64,000 nt of DNA from Antedon mediterranea. Taxonomy: Eukaryota; Echinodermata; Crinoidea; Comatulida; Antedonidae. The notes under the pieces were generated by a model. The model did not search any database. It worked only from the letters and a program-made list of their open reading frames with translations, and had not been told where the DNA came from. The stretch's first letter is position 1, and each line of letters starts with the position of its first letter. Location of the stretch: contig NC_092676.1 of assembly GCF_964355755.1 (NCBI RefSeq), positions 16,784,288-16,848,287 on the forward strand, given 5' to 3'. Shown piece by piece: positions 56,373 to 64,000 of the stretch. Both the position numbers and the translations under genes were made by a program.

Positions 56373-59300
56373 CTACAAGTCCTCAATTTGTAGTTGCCTT
56401 TGTTTATTCTGGATTGTTTCCTCATAGGATGGAGGTGGTGAACGCATCATCTATTGAAATGAAATCAAATTATGTTTACATTATTAATTATTCAATTGCA
56501 AATCATTTCTATTATAATATACTGTATACAGTAATCAGGCACACACCATTATATTAAAAGTAAGCGTGGCCATTTTGGATACATTTGACGTCCTAATACT
56601 GAGATTTTGAAACGACAACTATGTATTAAACTGATAATAAGCAGAATAAAAATTAGTAGGCTGTACTATGGTTGGCTTATTGTGCTTGGTTTTATACTAG
56701 TTCTCCCTCCTCTATACGATATTTCTGGATACCTTGCCTTACTGTTTTAACTTACCTCATCACATCGGGACTCAGTTTGTTTCATGGCAAGCTTCTTCTT
56801 AGACATCTTTTTCACATTAGGCCGGTATCCAAACTGCAGTCGATATGGTACAATTTTGCCAAAGTCATCATAATACGTTTCTCCCTGGTACGATGGCATA
56901 CCATTCTGTAGATAATAAGGTTTTGTTTAGTGACTACCAAGAAATTGCTGCATGCTTTAAGATATGAAGGAACTTTATGTAACTATAATTATTTTAGAAG
57001 GTAAAAAATAAACACATAATATTAACACAATTTGCAAACCTACTCTTCAAATACCAATACAAACGTATAGCATAATGCACAATTATAAAACAGTACTTTG
57101 AAAACTCACTTCGGTATACATTGAGATCAATACCTAGATTAATTTCTCGTAATTGTTGTTAATGTTTGTGAGATTTTACTTTCTAAATAGTTTTAGTAGT
57201 TTAATATAATTATTCGAAACAACTAAAAAACAATCCATAAGGCCAAAACTTAACCTAACAAAGCTCACAATTCTTTTCCACAACCAGTTGTCCTAAAGTA
57301 CGGTATTGTATTCTAAAACTTTAGCATCTCAATTGTAATTTTAAATAAAAATTATTTTCCATTTGAATAAATTTCAGACTTACAAGTGAACTAACAGAAT
57401 CGGTTCTTTGTGTAGCCCAAGCGGCTTGTTTTACTACCGGCGAATTTTCTGCTCGTTTGGTCTTCCATGCCTTTTGAATCTGTCAAGACAATTGCAAAGA
57501 CTTGAAACGTTGATGAAATATATGTTTTCAGTGAATCTAATACGTTCTAATTTAATACGGTATCTACACAAAGACTCTTGACATTATGGAGAATATTATG
57601 AAAAAAAATGGAAATATTTTTAGAATGAAATTACTTACTTACTGAAATCCCAAAGTTGTAGAAAACCCCCCAGAAATACTTAGAAAACAACGACATGTTT
57701 TGAATGTTCGGACATGACTTATTATTATTTCTTAGTGGACTGAATACTTCTCTCTGTCTACACTATCAAATTTTATGTGACAAAAAATGTGATGTGCCCT
57801 TGGACATAATTAAGTCATATCACTACCATATTTGGGAACATCACACTTGTTTTGACAAACTAGTTTGATAGTGTAGACAGAGCGTTAGTTCTCGTAAATA
57901 TTAACTTTTACGAACCATCTTATAAATCAGTATCATACATTATATCAGTTGCTGACTATTGTCGAAAGTTTTGAAAATAAGAAATGAAAGCTATAATATT
58001 CTTTTTAATTTTTATAATATATTGTATTAATGCAATTTGCTTAGATAATAATGTTTTAGTCTCTTCACCTCGTTACTTGTAAAGCAATATACTGCAATAG
58101 CAAGTCCTTGGAATGAGGCGAAGATCACAAACAGGTAGGTGAACACTTTAATGAAAGGACCAACAGCAGCCACGCCAAATATCCATGTCATACCAAGAAT
58201 AGGTACTACCAGTATTGACTTTCGTGTATTCTTCCTGTAAATATTTATTTAAAAAGAATATTACTACAATAAAACTATTATAAGATTACTATTTGATTGG
58301 GTGATTTTGTAATACTTAGAATTTTTAATTTCCTTTTATTAATCGCTAAAATTGAGATCACGAGGTCGGGAAGCCATGGCATTTATAGGCCAGGTACGGG
58401 CAAAAAATTTCAATTGATCATACATTCCAATAATTATCGATTATTAGTTTCCCCTATGTTTCATAATTTTTGGGATTTTATTTGTGTTACACGAGCTTGT
58501 TGAAAATAAGCACTTTCTTATCTTTCTTATCAGTGAGGGGATAGTTCAAATTACACAGTAAAATGTCTATTCTTTTGTCAACAAATTTTGTAAATAGAGA
58601 GGCATTTTAAAAAGCTATGAAAAATAAACGTTGTGGTAAAAAATGTTATCAGATGACTAAATATAGGTAATATAACTTGAATATTACATTTCTGATATTT
58701 TTATTCAACTTCAGATTTTTATTTTCATGCTATAGCAAAAATTATCCACCGTATATCCACCATCTTTTTTTACCGTCTAGGGAGTCACCAGACATGTTAT
58801 TACATTAGGTTAACTACCTAACTACTGAAAAAAAGTCTTCCTGGTTTTTATGGAAGAATTTTGCCAAATTTTGTATTTGACCATATTAAGGGAAATTCAT
58901 GTTTTTTCGTCTTGATTTCTGTTACAAATATTTGATTTATGTACAATTAACCAAATATTATATTTAAAATTCATGCCTGTACCTGAGCTTTAAAAAAGCA
59001 GTGCTCCGACGTTGAACGCGGAATTATAACCAGTTGTTTTTTTCAATGTTTGTCCTTTTTATTTTTAAGCTAGCATATCACAAGCTTTTGCTTTATTGAT
59101 CTTTTGCCCTGTTCTTTTCTTACGTAATTGCATGTATTGCTATATACTCTACTTATTAAAGAAGAAACTAATTGTTTAAATGGTATAGGTTGATTTTCGA
59201 ACGCGGATCAGTAAACAACATCGCATGGCAAACATTATCAAAATGTATACAAAAAGCAGAACGTGAGCCTATTAATTATCATCAGTAGATCTCTTTACCC

Positions 59301-62300
59301 TTAGGTAGAAATAATATTCGTAATTGACCAATACAATTGCAAGAATACAATTAGGTATATAAATAAATAATGGATGTTTTGTATTTGCTAAATAGCAAGA
59401 ATAGTTTCTTTATACGCTGTTAAAAAATTATCCTTATTAGAAAGTTATGGTAGTTTTTTAAACATAGTTTGATGTCGCCATCAATCACCAATATAATTTT
59501 AAAGGAAATGAAATATGAAGTCTATTTTAATGTTCGGATCTTTTAAATAGTTTTAAAAAGTAGTGACGTGTTCATACTTGACGCGGTCGTACGTGCTTCC
59601 AACTTCTTTAGCAGCTTTGATGATGATACGTACAACAAGCAGGAGCAAAACCACATTTATCTATAAAATAAAGATGTTTTGCTGTAATGTTGTCCATTAT
59701 ACGAGAAATTAAAAAAAAAAAGACAGAGAGTTGGGGTATTACAGGATTACAAGATGTTTCGGTTGAAGGCGTCTTTGCCTGTTAACCGCTCTGAAAACAC
59801 ACATAACTGGAAAATAAGGAGGGGGTGAACTGTATTATGACTAATGCTTAAATTGGGTTGCAAAATTGTGAAAATATTTAAATGAGTTTTGTATGGTTTT
59901 GCGATGTGTCCAATCTGTTTTTGAAACTATTTATGGACTGAACATTGACAACCTCTTTGGACAATCTAGTCTATTTATTAATATTGCTCTTGTAAAGAAA
60001 ATGTCCTTGCTCTAGAAAAAAATGGTTTATAGATGTTGTAGTTGTGTACACTCGTGGTTGTAGTAAATGTTTTAATTTCAAACAAGCTTTCGTCTGCATA
60101 GTGACCATTAATGAAACAAGAATTGAAACTCATATTCAATTTCCAAGTGCCATTTTGCGAAAAAGTACATTACCTTCTATTGTAAACTAGACAATAAAAA
60201 TATATATAATTCACCCATTCAAAGTAATGCTAAAAAATTAGTTTTCACTTTTTGCCGTTTTTCTAGCAGCGCTTAATTCTATATAAAAAAAAAAAAAAAC
60301 TTACAAAAATGATAACAAGGACAGGAATCACGAAAGTCCATATCAGTCCATTGTCTTGACTCAACCAACAACTGTATGGATACAAAATACAACTGAGCTT
60401 AATAATGCAGTAAGCATTGACTTAAATCGCATGTGCAATTAAAAAACATATAAGGAATAGATAAAAGCAACAATGGAATTTTTCAATGTCTTACATTATA
60501 TAAAATATTATTAACTTGAAAAAGAACACACACACCAGTATTCCCAAGCAAAGACTAAAATAAACTCGTTTCAGATCTTTTTTTGGTGTATTTTAGGAAA
60601 TTGCTGTCATTATGTTTGTTGAGCTCGTTTTAAAACCCACCAATAAATATAAATAGTTTACTAACCCTTTTCAAATTAAAACAAAGCATTACAGAAAGTG
60701 ACTTAAAACATGTTCATGTTGTATTTATTTGATATTGCTGTAAATGAACATCCAGTAGATTGTGTTGTTCCGAAATGTAATCTTTAATCTCTTCAATAAA
60801 ATTAATAGTTCATAGTATAGGCATAATAATAATAATCACACAACTCTTTGCAGACATACCTGTCTTCTGTTCCATAATCACTGGAACGCATTATAAAACA
60901 GACAATGACGTAGACAGCAGGTATTGCCCAACCGGTCAAGTTATACTGCCGAGCACTTGTCGAGTTTTCACCAAAAACCAACCAAAGACGGCGATAGAGA
61001 TACAATCCTTCATTGAACATCCACATAAACATAGCGATGAAAAGAAACTGGAGAACGAATGCCACTATTTTACACAAAATCTATTGTTGAGAACAAGAAA
61101 GTTCATGAGCATTATTTATAGTAGTGCAAACAATGACTTCAGAACAATCTTTGTTATTTTATTCGAAATTTGTTTAAATGTTTATGTTTAAAGATAAATT
61201 AAAAAATATATTGTTGAATATGCAATTTTGATGTCACTAATAGTTATTAACTTTAACTAAAATTGGATTGAAAACAAATTACTTACAATTGTAATTTAAA
61301 GAAAAAATAGATTGTCTCTCAGGCATTGGGTATTTGGTTAAATATAACAGTTTATAATGTCTTTTTATAAGTGAAACTTTTATTTTTGTTATTTTGTTTC
61401 TACGGAAGATAATTATCAAAACTACATAATCTTGAAAGTCTGATTTTATTAATCCTTATTTTCATGTTGTTGTTTTTTTTTGGGTGGGGGACAAAACATT
61501 CTTTACTCACAGTGATTTATTGATGGAATGTTTTTTTTTAAATTTTATATCTTATTCTTTATATTTATCGTTCACTTATTGTAGCACACTAAAAACTGCT
61601 AGAATCTTTAAAGAATATAAAGTATAATGCGAATTAAGATGACGTACCATCGACTCAGTTCTGTCAACACCCGCAAGGAATACACTCTGTCCTAGTGCCA
61701 AAGTAATCATTAGATTCTTCATTATTAACACGTGGTCTGATTTTTCCAACTCTCTGCGTAGAAGGTTAAAGCGAATACATTATCGTCCTGAGTTACTCTT
61801 ATTATTGCCTTAATACCTTAATCAACCGGAGCTCATTATCTTGCTGTTAGATTGTCTTAGTATATAGCCATCATCCAAATCATTATCATCACTATCTTCA
61901 TATTAATTACCATCTTTTAAGTAATCTTCATTATCATCCTTATTATCAACATTATTTGAACATTTTGATCATTTCATATACGCAGAACAGAATTAATGAT
62001 GATTCTCATAAGCATACCAGTGTCTGTCATCAATCATTGTGACAATGACAATACTAAATCACAATGCCATACTTACGTTAAATAGTATACCAGGCCAATC
62101 ACAAACGTAAGTGACAATATTGAAAGAGCGCCTCCTGCGTAGCTGATGACTGTTAGGATTGTGTCATGAATTGTACTTATCTGTGAACATTTATGTAGTA
62201 AAATATATAATATATTAAAATAAATACTGTAAGATATAAACCCATTGGTGGTGTCACACACCAATCGGATTTTGTGATGTAGTAATGTTCGGTACTACCG

Positions 62301-63373
62301 TTATCGTTAGTCCCTCAATTTATTACAGTCACATCAATATTGTATTACACTATAGGCCTACTAATAATAAAATGAAAGCGACCAGAACTTTACTTTAACA
62401 TCCTGCAGTTGTAGGAGGTATTACATGGTATTGACGGGAAAGATGCTCATATTTGAAAAGCAAAAGTGCTACGTAGCTAGACAGTTGTATTACAGTTGCA
62501 CTTTTACTGTAAGCCAATCGTTGTTATTGTCTAGATTGATTAATAACAAAATAACAACACCAGTTTCATTATAGTTCGACACCTTTATTGTCCTGAAAAG
62601 TTCCGACACTTCACTTACTGGGCTGCTAGACGCCATTTCATATGGCATCCATTGGAGTTTGTAGCACCCCAGTATTTTCTACTTCATCATTTAGGTATAT
62701 GTTTTTTTTGGATCCGAAAATATCCAAAATATTATTGGCTAGCAAATTTTATGTGTACATAAGACAAAGAGGAAAAAACACATAGAGACGATAGTAATAG
62801 TGATAAATACTATTATTCTGGAAAAAAAAGCACGGATCACGTAAAAAAAACCCATATATGATGTCTGGACTTTCTAGAACACTAATGGTATACTGTCGAG
62901 CTATATTGTGCCTACAAGTGTAGATAGATATATGTACCTCAGCTTCATTAACTTGAACAAGTACAGCAAAACTTGTTGTATGATTGCATTCGCATGACAC
63001 ACTGTGGTCGTCCGCTAACACTTTCTTACATCCATACTGAGACCAAACCCTATTACGAAGAAAAATACGTGATTAATCCAATCAAACGATTGATAACAAT
63101 TGATGTTGATAATGCTAGTAATGTCATAAAGAAGTGATCTGAATTACTTACTCGAAGCTTGTGTCCCAGAAAGAACACACAATAGCCCTAGTTTTATTTG
63201 TGCCTTTTCTGAATTTAATCTCCTTTTCTTTGATTACCATATCTTTTCCATCATTAAATCCTGTCGTGTTAGTAGCTAATGAAAAGTTAACTCCCATCTG
63301 AACTTTTCTTGAGTTGGATGTTAATGTAACCGATAAAATCCCACTTGCCGTATTAGCGGTACCGTAAGTCTCT
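56373..63373 (-). CDS. Adhesion G-protein-coupled receptor, GPS to C-terminus (5' partial)
   Basis: Exons: 63373-63152, 63049-62938, 62180-62077, 61753-61648, 61080-60860, 60371-60305, 59660-59578, 58234-58069, 57479-57384, 56905-56756, 56450-56373; phases agree throughout (about 468 residues). The first two give the end of a GAIN domain and the GPS (CSFWDTSF, VWSQYGC, CECNHTTSFAVLV) with a HT-T cleavage triad where HL-T is usual. TM1 is ISTIHDTILTVISYAGG, TM2 NLMITLALGQSVFLAG, TM3 KIVAFVLQFLFIAMFMWMF, TM4-5 CWLSQDNGLIWTFVIPVLV, TM6 ILGMTWIFGVAAV and TM7 FASFQGLAIAVYCFTSNE. The cytoplasmic tail has a basic stretch (VKKMSKKKLAMK) and ends PPPSYEETIQ, a PPxY site for WW-domain ubiquitin ligases. 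Such receptors self-cleave at the GPS and signal through a tethered agonist. N-terminal adhesion domains lie beyond the window; ligand unknown. Confidence 0.9.
57753..57882. mobile_element. MITE with CTCTGTCTACACTATCAAA ends
   Basis: Perfect 19-base inverted ends (ctctgtctacactatcaaa / tttgatagtgtagacagag) around a non-coding interior; inserted in an intron of the adhesion GPCR. Related copies at 45095-45237 and 61-130. Confidence 0.85.
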
Positions 63374-63399
63374 CTGTTGATTATTAATGTTTAATGTAA

Positions 63400-64000
63400 T
63401 GTTAATAATTAAACACATTTTAATGAATTACAAACAGTATTATGAAATAAAACGATAATATTGACGTGAACTAATTAGGTCGTCGGAAATCAAAAGCTCC
63501 CTAAAATGGTCACGTTGAACGAAACACGACGGGAAGCCACAGGACGGTGCTTAACAAAATGGAAATTACGTCGTCTTAACTTTAACGATAAATTTGTCAT
63601 ATTCCAGTTTACGGAGAACGACTAGAAGTAATGTATATATAACCTTTAATATACAGTTTAAATTACCCTTAAACGTGGAATTTTCAAAACTCTAACTAAT
63701 ATTTGAACTTCTAATTTAATGAAATAAGATTTTTATTGGGTTAAAATGGCTATGTTAAAAGCGGCGTTTGAATTTTAGGAAGGTAAGGCCTAAGCTGTAT
63801 CACCAGAGCCAAGCGATTCAGAAGGGCCCCACGCCACGAGACAGGGAGAGAGATACGTCGTCTTCACGTAAATAACTAGAAAGCCACTCCGAGAGTGCAT
63901 ACCTCAGCCTACTGTAAAATTCTCCTACATTAGATTTCTCCGGTTAAGAAAAATATATATATATTTGTGTGTGTCTTAATTCTGTTTGTGATTTAGGCTA
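63400..64000. other. Intron of the adhesion GPCR, no further exon recognised
   Basis: The acceptor of the first visible exon lies at 63374-63376, so an upstream exon must exist further right. No convincing one is seen in these 600 bases. Confidence 0.4.

Overview
The window reads as a nuclear segment from an AT-rich invertebrate genome. Genes are split by GT..AG introns, mobile DNA is abundant, and nothing looks prokaryotic. I infer a marine invertebrate, most likely an echinoderm or a related deuterostome. The grounds are the palindromic octamer TAGGCCTA scattered through non-coding DNA, a family of short inverted-repeat elements, an SLC17 carrier, a short adhesion GPCR and small PAN proteins. 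The species cannot be fixed from sequence alone.

Layout. 1-400: the last exon of an unidentified plus-strand gene, followed by a 52-bp satellite (425-1250). 4.4-7.1 kb: two intronless minus-strand genes for small secreted PAN/apple-like proteins. 9.1-19.2 kb: a complete minus-strand SLC17-type membrane carrier, rebuilt exon by exon, with two phase-compatible candidate first exons; its first intron holds several LINE relics and an inverted-repeat element. 20.1-25.3 kb: a minus-strand gene for a secreted BRICHOS-domain precursor that ends, after a furin-type site, in a 25-residue six-cysteine peptide. A TATA box, a non-coding first exon and a perfect NF-kB-type palindrome lie upstream. 26-35 kb: almost entirely inverted-repeat elements, minisatellites and a foldback element. 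36.3-37.1 kb: one unrecognised minus-strand gene. 38-45 kb: a retroelement tail and paired TTAA-flanked MITEs. 45.5-49.1 kb: an LTR retroelement with identical LTRs and a perfect target-site duplication but no reverse transcriptase. 50-56 kb: essentially empty. 56.4-63.4 kb: eleven minus-strand exons of an adhesion GPCR, open at its N-terminal side.

The most interesting system is the BRICHOS precursor. Signal peptide, BRICHOS region, R-E-K-R site and terminal peptide follow the order known from annelid beta-hairpin antimicrobial precursors (arenicin, alvinellacin, capitellacin). The terminal peptide differs in having six cysteines in mirror-symmetric spacing and in being tyrosine-rich and weakly charged. 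Second is the recently inserted LTR element, whose single frame joins Gag, protease and only the zinc-binding head of integrase, so it must depend on enzymes supplied by other elements.

Exon models come from splice-site and frame consistency read by eye; no transcript or database evidence was available.
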